DNA of 64,000 nucleotides from Bacillus alkalicellulosilyticus (GTDB lineage Bacteria; Bacillota; Bacilli; Bacillales; Bacillaceae_F): assembly GCF_002019795.1 (NCBI RefSeq), contig NZ_KV917381.1, forward strand, positions 192,001 to 256,000. Direction: 5' to 3'. Positions 35,839-43,756 of the stretch are shown one piece after another; the stretch's first letter is position 1; each line of letters begins with the position of its first letter. The notes under the pieces are model-generated. The model was given only the letters and a program-made list of their open reading frames with translations. It did not search any database and was not told the origin of the DNA. Made by a program: the position numbers and the translations under genes.

Positions 35839-36204
35839 ATGGCTTATAATGTACTAACGAATTGTCCTGTCTGTAGTAAAAAGTTAAAAATAACAAAGTT
35901 ACAGTGTACACATTGCAACACTACAATTGAAAATGAATTTGAATTATCAAAACTGGCTTCATTGTCTAAGGAACAGCTTCATTTTGTGGAAGTGTTTTTG
36001 ACATGTCGAGGGAATATTAAAGAAGTTGAAAAGGAACTAGGGATTTCATACCCTACGGTTCGTGGCAAACTATCAGACATCATTGAATCCCTTGGTTATG
36101 TACAGAAAAAGAAAAGTGAAGTAGATGAGAAAAAAATCGTCAATATGTTAGAAAGTGGAGAGATTACTGCCGAGGAAGCTATAAAGCTTTTAAAAGATGA
36201 ATAG
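35839..36204 (+). CDS. DUF2089-type zinc-ribbon / HTH protein
   Basis: A 121-residue protein. Residues 1-35 carry a zinc ribbon (CPVCSKKL...CTHCNTTI). A helix-turn-helix follows (KEVEKELGISYPTVRGKLSDII, a stretch that reads like a recognition helix with PTVR). The C-terminus (IVNMLESGEITAEEAIKLL) is a SHOCT-like short helical motif that is repeated in the next gene. This is the DUF2089 architecture, a presumed transcription regulator. ATG at 35839 has AAGAAAGGA upstream. It overlaps nothing but is followed 13 nt later by a partner with the same C-terminal motif, so the two probably interact or respond to envelope stress; that link is inference. Confidence 0.8.
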   Translation: MAYNVLTNCPVCSKKLKITKLQCTHCNTTIENEFELSKLASLSKEQLHFVEVFLTCRGNIKEVEKELGISYPTVRGKLSDIIESLGYVQKKKSEVDEKKIVNMLESGEITAEEAIKLLKDE

Positions 36205-36217
36205 GGAGGTAAATATC

Positions 36218-36607
36218 ATGAATGAGGAAATTACAAGAGTGTTAACCATGGTGCAAGAAGGGAAAATAGATGCCGAGAAGGGTGCAGAATTAATTCAAAT
36301 ATTAAAAGAAAAAGAGGAAACGACTAGCAAACCAGTAGAAAAGAAGGGCAAGTATATAGATAAATTCTTAAAAATTCGTGTTGTATCATCTGAAAACGAT
36401 AACGTGACCGTTAATTTGCCTATAAAACTCGTAAAGGTAGTATTGATGGCGGGACACAGTATTGCAGCAAGCCTTCCCGAATCAGAAAAATATGTAAAAG
36501 ATATTGATGTAAACTTAATTATCGAAGCAATAGAAAATGAATTAGATGGTCAAATTGTTGATGTTAAATCAGCAAACGGGGATACCGTTTCAGTCATTAT
36601 AGAGTAG
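36218..36607 (+). CDS. SHOCT-like domain protein of the DUF2089 operon
   Basis: A 129-residue protein starting at ATG 36218, 9 nt after GGGAGG. The first 30 residues (ITRVLTMVQEGKIDAEKGAELIQIL) form the SHOCT-like helical hairpin also seen at the end of the preceding protein. The rest (KYIDKFLKIRVVSSENDNVTVN, then PIKLVKVVLMAG) is a beta-rich domain like those of YvlB-type proteins. Function unknown. Operon position suggests a regulator or anti-regulator acting with the DUF2089 protein. Confidence 0.75.
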   Translation: MNEEITRVLTMVQEGKIDAEKGAELIQILKEKEETTSKPVEKKGKYIDKFLKIRVVSSENDNVTVNLPIKLVKVVLMAGHSIAASLPESEKYVKDIDVNLIIEAIENELDGQIVDVKSANGDTVSVIIE

Positions 36608-36617
36608 TGAGTAATTT

Positions 36618-36899
36618 ATGATTCGAGTCATATTGAATTCAAAAGACAAACGACATACTCTTCTAATTCCATATGTCCTTATAAATGTTTGTATCTTTGT
36701 GTTGACTATAAAATCTATACAAAAATTGATTCACAAAAAAATAATGGAACAATCGGATAAAAGAGAGGTAGATTTTAGGATGCTTCTAATAGATAAGAGG
36801 TTGTTAAAACCAATCGTCAAAGAGTTAAAAGCTCACAAAGGACTCCTCTTAGTAGATATGAATTTTAAGGATGGTTCAGAAGTTAAGATAAGATTATAA
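36618..36899 (+). CDS. Small membrane-anchored protein, third gene of the DUF2089 operon
   Basis: A 93-residue protein starting at ATG 36618, 10 nt after the previous stop. The ribosome site is weak (TAGTGAG), so coupling to the upstream gene is likely. One hydrophobic segment near residues 17-31 (LIPYVLINVCIFVLTI) could anchor it. The C-terminus (LKAHKGLLLVDMNFKDGSEVKI) resembles the end of YvlB-type domains. I cannot name a family. It could be a membrane-bound sensor for the two upstream proteins. Confidence 0.55.
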   Translation: MIRVILNSKDKRHTLLIPYVLINVCIFVLTIKSIQKLIHKKIMEQSDKREVDFRMLLIDKRLLKPIVKELKAHKGLLLVDMNFKDGSEVKIRL

Positions 36900-37131
36900 T
36901 GCACTGTACGAGCTAAAATGATGATTTTGATGGAGTCATCTGGACTTTGATACAAGTCACAACCAACGAAGGGCTTCTTATTATATTATGGCATGTGTAG
37001 AAGTAGGTGCAAGTGGCCAGTCGAAGTGAAAAATGAGCTAATTTACGAAACAGCAAGCAATGATTGGAGCCATTGCTTGCTGCTTCGAGACCCGAAAAGT
37101 TGATTTATAGATAAACGACGTTAAAAACTAT
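36900..37131. other. Intergenic stretch with a perfect 12-bp hairpin
   Basis: No gene seen. CAGCAAGCAATG (37051-37062) and CATTGCTTGCTG (37071-37082) form a perfect 12-bp stem with an 8-nt loop. There is no T-run on either side, so it is either a weak terminator between convergent genes or an RNA structure or binding site. Confidence 0.5.
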
Positions 37132-37287
37132 TTAATGAAACATTGGGAATACATACTGAACTAGAAACCACAAAAAACCAAAAAAGATAATTATATACGC
37201 AAAGTATTTTATAAATGTAGATGCTACTGTACTAGTGTCCTGCTTTTTTTCGACATGACGCTCTTCCACATTTACATCCTTTCGCAT
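37132..37287 (-). CDS. Small 51-residue single-pass membrane protein
   Basis: On the minus strand an ATG at 37287 has AAGGAGGAAACGATT directly upstream, a near-ideal ribosome site. The 51-residue product has a charged N-terminus (MRKDVNVEERHVEKKQD), a linker (TSTVAST) and one transmembrane helix (FIKYFAYIIIFFGFLWFLV) before a short tail YVFPMFH. The charge and membrane pattern are those of a real small membrane protein. No function is known to me. Its promoter would lie in the AT-rich stretch before the divergent AraC-family gene. Confidence 0.7.
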   Translation of the reverse strand: MRKDVNVEERHVEKKQDTSTVASTFIKYFAYIIIFFGFLWFLVQYVFPMFH

Positions 37288-37480
37288 AATCGTTTCCTCC
37301 TTGTTAATGTTGTGTTGTTTTCTATAAAACTATATATCCAATTTTAGACTTTTTGAAACAATTTGATAGGAACTTTAGGTTAGGTGATAGAATAGTGATC
37401 TACAAGTTGTCTTGCCCCTAGGTGGTATATGTGTGTTTTTTACTTATATTTAGAAAACTATAAAAGGTGGTAAGTTAGAA

Positions 37481-38269
37481 ATGGTTCAAGATTTAACTTT
37501 TATAAGCGAGGGTCATAAACCTTCTAACTTGCATAGATGGGGGCCGGGCGTACGTGATATATATGCGTTACATTACATCACAAAAGGAAAGGGAGTTTTA
37601 CAAACAAGGCAGGGCGTTTTTCACCTAAAGGCGGGGGAGAGCTTTATTATATATCCACATATGGAAATATATTATTATCCCGACGTGCAAGATCCGTGGG
37701 AATATGTTTGGGTAGAGTTTAGCGGTGATGAAGCTAAGCAATTGTTATCCATGACGATGTTATCGCCTACTAAGCCTGTTGTCCCAAAATGCAAAGTTAA
37801 TTTGGAGTCTTTTTTTACTATTATGGAAAATGCCAATCGTAGTTTTTTTGATAAAATGCGTTCTGATGCTAAGTTACGGATACTACTATCCTATTATATG
37901 GAGTATTACCAAAGAGAACCTTTAAATCACCAAACCGATTTTGTTGGGGTGGCTAAGAATTATATTCACAATAACTATTGGAAGAATACAATGAGAGTTT
38001 CAGATATAGTCAATGCCACTAAAATTGAACGTAGTTACTTATTCCGTTTGTTTAAAGAGGAAACGGGGATGTCTATCTCAACATATTTAGTGGAATACAG
38101 AATGAAGCAAGCATGTGAATTGTTAAAGTCATCCGACTTGTCTATTAAATCGGTGGCTTGCTCTGTTGGATATAAGGATCAATTGTACTTTTCAAAAATA
38201 TTTAAGAAAGCAACGTCACATACACCCTCGGAGTATATGACGTTGCATAATGAACGTTCAAGAAGGTAA
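37481..38269 (+). CDS. AraC-family transcriptional regulator
   Basis: A 262-residue regulator with a cupin-like sugar-sensing N-terminus (YALHYITKGKGVLQTRQGVFHL, with the GESFIIYPH turn) and two C-terminal AraC helix-turn-helix motifs (RVSDIVNATKIERSYLFRLF and SIKSVACSVGYKDQLYFSKI). ATG at 37481 follows AAAGGTGGTAAG. It is convergent with the GH27 alpha-galactosidase gene, 24 bp apart, and probably controls nearby sugar genes in response to an oligosaccharide. Confidence 0.92.
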   Translation: MVQDLTFISEGHKPSNLHRWGPGVRDIYALHYITKGKGVLQTRQGVFHLKAGESFIIYPHMEIYYYPDVQDPWEYVWVEFSGDEAKQLLSMTMLSPTKPVVPKCKVNLESFFTIMENANRSFFDKMRSDAKLRILLSYYMEYYQREPLNHQTDFVGVAKNYIHNNYWKNTMRVSDIVNATKIERSYLFRLFKEETGMSISTYLVEYRMKQACELLKSSDLSIKSVACSVGYKDQLYFSKIFKKATSHTPSEYMTLHNERSRR

Positions 38270-38293
38270 CGAAATCAGGTACACGTCTCTCTA

Positions 38294-39460
38294 TTATTTG
38301 ACCAGTTTTGCACGAACAACTAAACAATCACGCGCTGGAACAACAGGATTAAAACGTTCTTTATATTTGCCCAAATTCTTTTGCTCCCAGCAGTCATAAA
38401 GTTCTAAGGAGAAACCTGCAGCATATGGAAGTCCAAGATCCCAAAATTGTAACGATATCTCTCTTTGACCGTCGCTTAAGTTAAAGAAGCCGATGGCCAG
38501 GTCACCGTCTGTCAGAACTTTTACAAGCATAAAAATATCGTCAGAATGGAACCATTGGGGCTCGGGTTTAATTCGGTAAGCCCCACGGCCTTCAAGATCC
38601 TGATTGATTTTGATGAGTTCAGGGTTTAATAGAATATCCTTTGTTACTTTATTTGCGTTTCTTATATCACAGCCAATCATGAGTGGAGAACCCATCATAC
38701 TCCATAAAGAGAAATGGGTTTTATACTCATTGTCAGTACAGCCCCCAATTTTACTGCCGATAAAATTGTCGTTGCTTCCGCCGTACATTCCGACAATCAG
38801 CATATCCATATCATTATGGCAAAATGACCCAGTGTAACTTGCTTTATCTAACTGGGAAAGAGCTAGTTTTTTTACCGAATCCCAATTATCTTGGATGTCA
38901 CCTGTAGATCTATACATATGGGCACCAGATTCACGAATCCATTGATATACGTTGTCTTCTCCCCAATTGCAGGCTGAAAATAAAATATCTCTTCCGCAAT
39001 TCTTAAGAGCAAGACTCATTCGTTTATACAACAGCTCACCTGACATTTGTCGTGGCTTAAAGCAATAATCATACTTTAAAAAATCTACGCCCCATTCAGC
39101 AAGTAACTGAGCGTCTTGAAACTCATGTTCGAAACTGCCTGGATAGCCAGCGCAAGTATGAGTACCTACGCACGAGTACATGCCAAACTTTAACCCTTTT
39201 TCATGAATATAGTCTGCGAGAGCTTTCATACCACTTGGGAATTTTTCAGGGTCTGGCACCAAGTTTCCATCAGCGTCTCTTTCCTTCAAACTCCAACAGT
39301 CGTCGATGACGATATATTCATATCCTGCATCTTTATAGCCCTCCGAAACAAAAAGATCTGCAACATCTTTAATCAATTGTTCATTAATGTCCCATGTAAA
39401 GGTGTTCCAAGAATTCCACCCCATGGCTGGTTTTAGTCCAAGTAACTGGTGATTATCCAT
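38294..39460 (-). CDS. GH27 alpha-galactosidase
   Basis: About 388 residues of the GH27 retaining fold, without a signal peptide. Motifs: GLKPAMGWNSWNTF at the start, YIVIDDCWS, the nucleophile region FLKYDYC (Asp), ACNWGE, and the acid/base region MGSPLMIGCDIRN (Asp). The C-terminal beta domain ends DCLVVRAKLVK. ATG at 39460 has AAAGGATG 6-13 nt upstream; the ATG at 39469 sits inside that site. It would release alpha-linked galactose (or L-arabinopyranose) from imported galacto-oligosaccharides. The LacI-family regulator is divergent from it. Confidence 0.93.
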   Translation of the reverse strand: MDNHQLLGLKPAMGWNSWNTFTWDINEQLIKDVADLFVSEGYKDAGYEYIVIDDCWSLKERDADGNLVPDPEKFPSGMKALADYIHEKGLKFGMYSCVGTHTCAGYPGSFEHEFQDAQLLAEWGVDFLKYDYCFKPRQMSGELLYKRMSLALKNCGRDILFSACNWGEDNVYQWIRESGAHMYRSTGDIQDNWDSVKKLALSQLDKASYTGSFCHNDMDMLIVGMYGGSNDNFIGSKIGGCTDNEYKTHFSLWSMMGSPLMIGCDIRNANKVTKDILLNPELIKINQDLEGRGAYRIKPEPQWFHSDDIFMLVKVLTDGDLAIGFFNLSDGQREISLQFWDLGLPYAAGFSLELYDCWEQKNLGKYKERFNPVVPARDCLVVRAKLVK

Positions 39461-39738
39461 ATGTATCATCCTTTCTTAAGCCCAAGAGTTCTGAATGATA
39501 GAAACTGGGTTTTTATGTTTTGATTAAAACATGTTTAGGTTTCCTCAGATATAGCTTAATGTTGCATCTATATGGAGAGTTGTTGTTTTCTAACAAGTGA
39601 AGGTTACTATCATTAAAGTAAGATACAAAATTTTTACATAAATTTAAAGATCGCTAGAGGAGATAAGTGTTATGCGACGAAATGTGTTATAACGAACGAG
39701 TTAGGTTTATATTGAACTGTAAATAGAGGTGAGCAGCG

Positions 39739-40728
39739 ATGAAAATAACAATAAAAGAACTGGCTACTATATGTGGAGTTTCCGCTGGAACAGTGGACCG
39801 GGCACTTAATAATCGACCAGGAATAAGCGAAAAAACAAAAAATAAAATTCTTAAAGTAGCAAAAGAGATGAAATACCAACCTGATTATACGGCAAGAAGT
39901 CTTGTAATTGGTAAAACAATGACCATTGGTGTTGTCTTGTTTGATTTATATAACCGCTCCTTTTCCCAATTACTAAATGCCATTGAGTTAAAGGCTAGGG
40001 AGTTAGGTTATTTTATCTATATTACTCTGTCAGATAAAAAGTCAGAAAGTGAAATTAATTGTATAGATTATCTAGTGAATCGAAAGGTTGATGGAATTAT
40101 CCTATTTACTGTTAATAAGGGTGAACAATTTGAATCCTATTTAAGTAAATTTGGTATACCTATTATTACAGTGTTTAATTATGTCTCTGATAAATGGGAG
40201 TATATCGGAATTCAGGAGAGACAGGCCATGAAGGAAGCAGTAGACTATATAGTAAAAAAAGGGTACAAAAAATTTATATATATAAGTCCACCCCTTGCTT
40301 ATTTAGGTAAAAAAAACATTTATACTCAGGAAGAAAGGCTACATGGTTTTCTTGAGGGATTGGGTGGTAGTGGTATAAATACTAAACCGCTCATTATAAA
40401 AAATAGTAAGTATATTAAAGAGTTAGAGAACATAGATTTTAGCAAAGAGGAAAAGACAGCTATTGTCTGCTCAACCGACCTGTATGCATTAGAAGTAATG
40501 AATTATTTAAAGGAGAAAGATGTAAAAATACCAGAGCAGGTAGGAGTTATGGGTTTTGATGATATTGATATGTTAAAGTACATTACTCCACGTTTAACGA
40601 CAGTAAAATACCCTATTGAAGACATTGGTAGAAGTGCGATCGAAAGCATAGTTAATAAAATCGAACATGGGGATTATGTACCAACACCTCTATTAGAGTA
40701 TGAGATTATTAAAGGGGAGTCTATTTAA
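39739..40728 (+). CDS. LacI-family transcriptional regulator
   Basis: A 329-residue repressor. The N-terminal helix-turn-helix reads IKELATICGVSAGTVDRALN, then the hinge (KYQPDYTARSLVIGKT) and a periplasmic-binding-protein-like sugar domain (GVMGFDDIDMLKYITPRLTT near the end). ATG at 39739 follows AGAGGTGAG. Two symmetric sites, one perfect, lie 260-400 nt downstream of its stop, just before the sugar ABC operon, so that operon is the likely target. The divergent GH27 gene may be another. Confidence 0.93.
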   Translation: MKITIKELATICGVSAGTVDRALNNRPGISEKTKNKILKVAKEMKYQPDYTARSLVIGKTMTIGVVLFDLYNRSFSQLLNAIELKARELGYFIYITLSDKKSESEINCIDYLVNRKVDGIILFTVNKGEQFESYLSKFGIPIITVFNYVSDKWEYIGIQERQAMKEAVDYIVKKGYKKFIYISPPLAYLGKKNIYTQEERLHGFLEGLGGSGINTKPLIIKNSKYIKELENIDFSKEEKTAIVCSTDLYALEVMNYLKEKDVKIPEQVGVMGFDDIDMLKYITPRLTTVKYPIEDIGRSAIESIVNKIEHGDYVPTPLLEYEIIKGESI

Positions 40729-40897
40729 ATTCATCTGAAAAACTTAAAAATCTAGTAAAATAGCAAGAGGTAATGACCTAAACACTAACTAAATATAGTA
40801 ACATTTAACTAATTTGTTATTTAGTGGTTATTTATTGTGCTTTATATGGTACTATGTAATTAATCTAAATCCTCCTTGACAGTTTCAACGAAGTTTA

Positions 40898-40911
40898 TGT
40901 AAGCGTTTTCT
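40898..40911. promoter_or_regulatory. cre-like CcpA binding site
   Basis: TGTAAGCGTTTTCT agrees with the Bacillus catabolite-responsive element (TGWAANCGNTNWCA) at every fixed base but the last. It lies about 300 nt before the ABC importer start, a fitting place for glucose repression. Confidence 0.65.
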
Positions 40912-40984
40912 AAAAGGGGTGGATATGTCCTTAGAGCTCAATGGTTTTTAATTAAAATTATTTGCTAGTTTATTTACTGGTTTT

Positions 40985-40998
40985 CGTGTGCGTCCACG
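40985..40998. promoter_or_regulatory. Secondary operator-like site
   Basis: CGTGTGCGTCCACG is a near-palindrome sharing CGTG...CACG arms with the perfect site at 41108-41131. It is 110 nt upstream of it, a spacing that would suit looping by a LacI tetramer or two dimers. Confidence 0.4.
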
Positions 40999-41107
40999 TT
41001 TTTGTGAATCCTTGTAATAAAAGAAATACTAAGCAACATAAAAGTAAGTATACACTATCAAACGAAGAAGTTAGACGATAAAACCATACTTACTATATTT
41101 CTTTGCT

Positions 41108-41131
41108 ATTACCGTGTACGTACACGGTAAT
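41108..41131. promoter_or_regulatory. Perfect 24-bp palindromic operator, probable LacI-family site
   Basis: The stretch is self-complementary over all 24 bases, with half-site ATTACCGTGTAC and a central CG-type LacI core. It lies 77 nt upstream of the first permease start, in the promoter or early leader region. It is the best candidate operator for the regulator encoded at 39739-40728. Confidence 0.75.
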
Positions 41132-41207
41132 GTGTAAACGGTGTTGATAGTGGGTTGTTAAAACGCGTTATGTTTGAATGATAACAAAAACGACAAGGGG
41201 GGTTCAT

Positions 41208-42158
41208 ATGTTACAAACAAATAAGGATACCAAACAAGATGTGGTTCATGTGAATAAAAGGAAAACGAATGGCATTTTACGTTTTCTTAACTCTAAAAAA
41301 GTAGTCCCATATGTAATGATTACTCCATTTATTCTCTCTTTTCTTGTGTTGTCACTTTATCCAGCAATTCAAGCAATTGTTATGAGTTTTCAAAGAGTCC
41401 TACCTGGAGAAGTTACATTCATAGGGTTACGGAATTACTCAAGGATTTTAAATCCAACGTTTTATACTGCATTACAAAATACAACAATTTATATGATTTT
41501 AACGGTTGTTATTTTAATCTCTTTACCGATGTTATTAGCGGTCTTGTTAAATTCAAAAATAGTGAAGTTTAGAATTCTTTTTAGGACCTCACTCTTTCTA
41601 CCAGCATTAACTTCAGTAATTGTGGCTGGGATGGTTTTCCGGTTAATGTTCGCTGAAAGTGATACGGCGGTAGCGAACCAAATCCTAAATTGGGTTGGAT
41701 TTGATTCTGTCGATTGGAGATACAATGCATGGTCAGGCATGTTCTTAATGGTTGTGCTTGCCTCATGGCGCTGGATGGGTATTAACATCTTATACTTTCT
41801 AGCTGCGTTACAAAATGTACCGAAAGATTTATATGAAGCTGCAGAGATTGATGGGGCTAATACATTACAAAAATTCTTTTATGTTACATTGCCATTCTTA
41901 AAACCAGTCACCATATTCGTTGCGACGATTTCAATCATCGGTGGTTTTAGAATGTTTGAAGAAAGTTTCGTCTACTGGACATCAGGTTCACCAGGCAATA
42001 TTGGGTTAACGATAGTTGGTTATTTATATCAAGAAGGTATCCAACAAAACGATATGGGATTTGGTGCAGCAATTGGTGTGGTATTAATGTTGATTATTTT
42101 TGTGATTAGCTTAACTCAACTTTATCTTACGGGAGCCTTTAAAAGGGGGGATGAGTAA
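41208..42158 (+). CDS. Carbohydrate ABC transporter permease, MalF/UgpA type
   Basis: About 316 residues with six membrane helices. The first helix starts near VVPYVMITPFILSFLVLSLY. The EAA loop reads EAAEIDGANTLQKFFYVTLP, which docks to the ATPase. ATG at 41208 follows AAGGGGGG; the upstream ATG at 41178 lacks a site. The stop overlaps the start of the second permease (TAATG). No ATP-binding gene is in the cluster, so a shared MsmX-type ATPase encoded elsewhere is expected, as in Bacillus. Confidence 0.93.
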   Translation: MLQTNKDTKQDVVHVNKRKTNGILRFLNSKKVVPYVMITPFILSFLVLSLYPAIQAIVMSFQRVLPGEVTFIGLRNYSRILNPTFYTALQNTTIYMILTVVILISLPMLLAVLLNSKIVKFRILFRTSLFLPALTSVIVAGMVFRLMFAESDTAVANQILNWVGFDSVDWRYNAWSGMFLMVVLASWRWMGINILYFLAALQNVPKDLYEAAEIDGANTLQKFFYVTLPFLKPVTIFVATISIIGGFRMFEESFVYWTSGSPGNIGLTIVGYLYQEGIQQNDMGFGAAIGVVLMLIIFVISLTQLYLTGAFKRGDE

Positions 42159-42997
42159 TGAAGCAAAAAAATAACAGTTTGTTAACTTGGTTGATCACAG
42201 TAGGGTTTGTTGTTGTAGCTTTTATTGCTCTATTTCCGTTGTTAAATTTAATTCTTTCTTCCTTTCGACCAGCTACGGATTTAATGAGGAATGGGATTAG
42301 TCTGCTATTTGACCCTGCCACTTTAACGCTAGATAATTACAAATATATTTTTACTGAAGCAGGGATTTATTGGAAATGGTTTGGGAACAGTGTCTGGATT
42401 TCAATGGTAATCGTTGTTTTATCATTGCTCTTTTCTTCTATGGTAGGTTATGCGCTAGCTGTCTATGATTTCAAAGGAAGAAACTTTTTCTTTTTATTAG
42501 TTTTAATCATTCTAATGATTCCTTTTGAAATATTAATGCTACCTTTATTCCAATTGATGATTAAGCTAAGTTTGGTAAACACCTATACAGCTGTAATACT
42601 GCCTGCGATTGTTGCACCAATTGCTGTATTCTTCTTCAGACAATATGCATTAGGTCTACCTCGAGAATTAATGGACGCGGCAAGGATTGATGGCTGTACA
42701 GAGTATGGGATCTTCTTTAAAATTATGCTTCCGCTAATGGGTCCTTCATTAGCAGCAATGGCTATTTTACAAGGGTTAAATAGTTGGAATAACTTCTTGT
42801 GGCCGTTAGTGGTTTTGCGGTCCAATGATATGTTTACACTTCCAATAGGTTTAGCAACCTTACTTACACCATATGGTAACAATTATGATATTTTACTTGC
42901 TGGCTCTGTCATGACAATTGTTCCGATTGTAATTTTATTTATTTTTTTTCAACGTTATTTTGTAGCAGGTCTTACAGTTGGTGGAGTAAAAGGATAA
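42158..42997 (+). CDS. Carbohydrate ABC transporter permease, MalG/UgpE type
   Basis: A 279-residue partner permease with six helices. The EAA loop reads MDAARIDGCTEYGIFFKIML. The C-terminus ends RYFVAGLTVGGVKG, typical of this family. It starts at ATG 42158, overlapping the previous stop. With the first permease and the binding protein it forms an oligosaccharide importer. Confidence 0.94.
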   Translation: MKQKNNSLLTWLITVGFVVVAFIALFPLLNLILSSFRPATDLMRNGISLLFDPATLTLDNYKYIFTEAGIYWKWFGNSVWISMVIVVLSLLFSSMVGYALAVYDFKGRNFFFLLVLIILMIPFEILMLPLFQLMIKLSLVNTYTAVILPAIVAPIAVFFFRQYALGLPRELMDAARIDGCTEYGIFFKIMLPLMGPSLAAMAILQGLNSWNNFLWPLVVLRSNDMFTLPIGLATLLTPYGNNYDILLAGSVMTIVPIVILFIFFQRYFVAGLTVGGVKG

Positions 42998-43046
42998 TCG
43001 AATACGAGTTTCTAAGATTAGTTAGATAGTAAAGAGGTGACAGAAC

Positions 43047-43667
43047 ATGAACGTATCCCAAATTGTATCCTCACTTGACTATATACTTCGCTGGATTATG
43101 CAACTAGCTGTAATCAATCTATTGTGGTTTTACTATACATTGATCGGTTTATTTGTTGGTGGTGTTTTTCCTGCTACAGTGGCTGCGTTGGGGTTATCTA
43201 GAAAAATAATCATGGGAGAAATGGACGTAGAGAAAAGGAAAACATTTAAACGGATTTATAAAGAAGAGTTTTTACGTGCTAATTTAATAGGATGGTTTCT
43301 AACAGCTATCGGGGTCGTTCTATATTTGAATTACCTAGCAATTATAAACTCAAATGAGGAACTATTTTTTGTGATTCCGTTTACTTTCTACTTTATCTTG
43401 TTGTTCTACCTTATTGTTGTGATTTGGATTTTTCCATTGGTGGCTCACTATCAAACATCATGGTTTGGATATATTCGTAGTGCGATTATTATTGGATTGA
43501 CAAAAATTCATTACACACTAGCAAGTGCTTTAGTAATAAGTGTAGTTGTTTATTTTTCCCTAGATTTCCCCGGGATCATCCCTTTCTTTTCTATTAGTTT
43601 GATAGCCATTAGTTGTATGTGGATTGCTATGCAGACCTTTGGACAATTAGATCAGCGATCCTCTTAA
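43047..43667 (+). CDS. DUF624 (YesL-like) membrane protein
   Basis: A 206-residue membrane protein with four to five helices. The opening YILRWIMQLAVINLLWFYYTL and GVFPATVAALGLSRKII are typical of YesL-family proteins, which stand next to sugar ABC importers in Bacillota. ATG at 43047 follows AGAGGTGA. Role in uptake or in regulation is unknown. Confidence 0.85.
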   Translation: MNVSQIVSSLDYILRWIMQLAVINLLWFYYTLIGLFVGGVFPATVAALGLSRKIIMGEMDVEKRKTFKRIYKEEFLRANLIGWFLTAIGVVLYLNYLAIINSNEELFFVIPFTFYFILLFYLIVVIWIFPLVAHYQTSWFGYIRSAIIIGLTKIHYTLASALVISVVVYFSLDFPGIIPFFSISLIAISCMWIAMQTFGQLDQRSS

Positions 43668-43756
43668 ACGACCAAGTATGAATAATATTGAGGAGGTGAT
43701 CGAAGAACGGACTTTTTTAAGGCAGGCTCTTTAAATAATTATATGGGGGTATTGTA

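Larger units (their letters stand above)
40729..41207. other. Regulatory intergenic region before the sugar ABC operon
   Basis: About 480 bases without a gene. They hold a cre-like site (40898-40911), an imperfect operator-like palindrome (40985-40998) and a perfect 24-bp palindrome (41108-41131), listed separately. No terminator for the LacI gene was clear. Confidence 0.7.
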
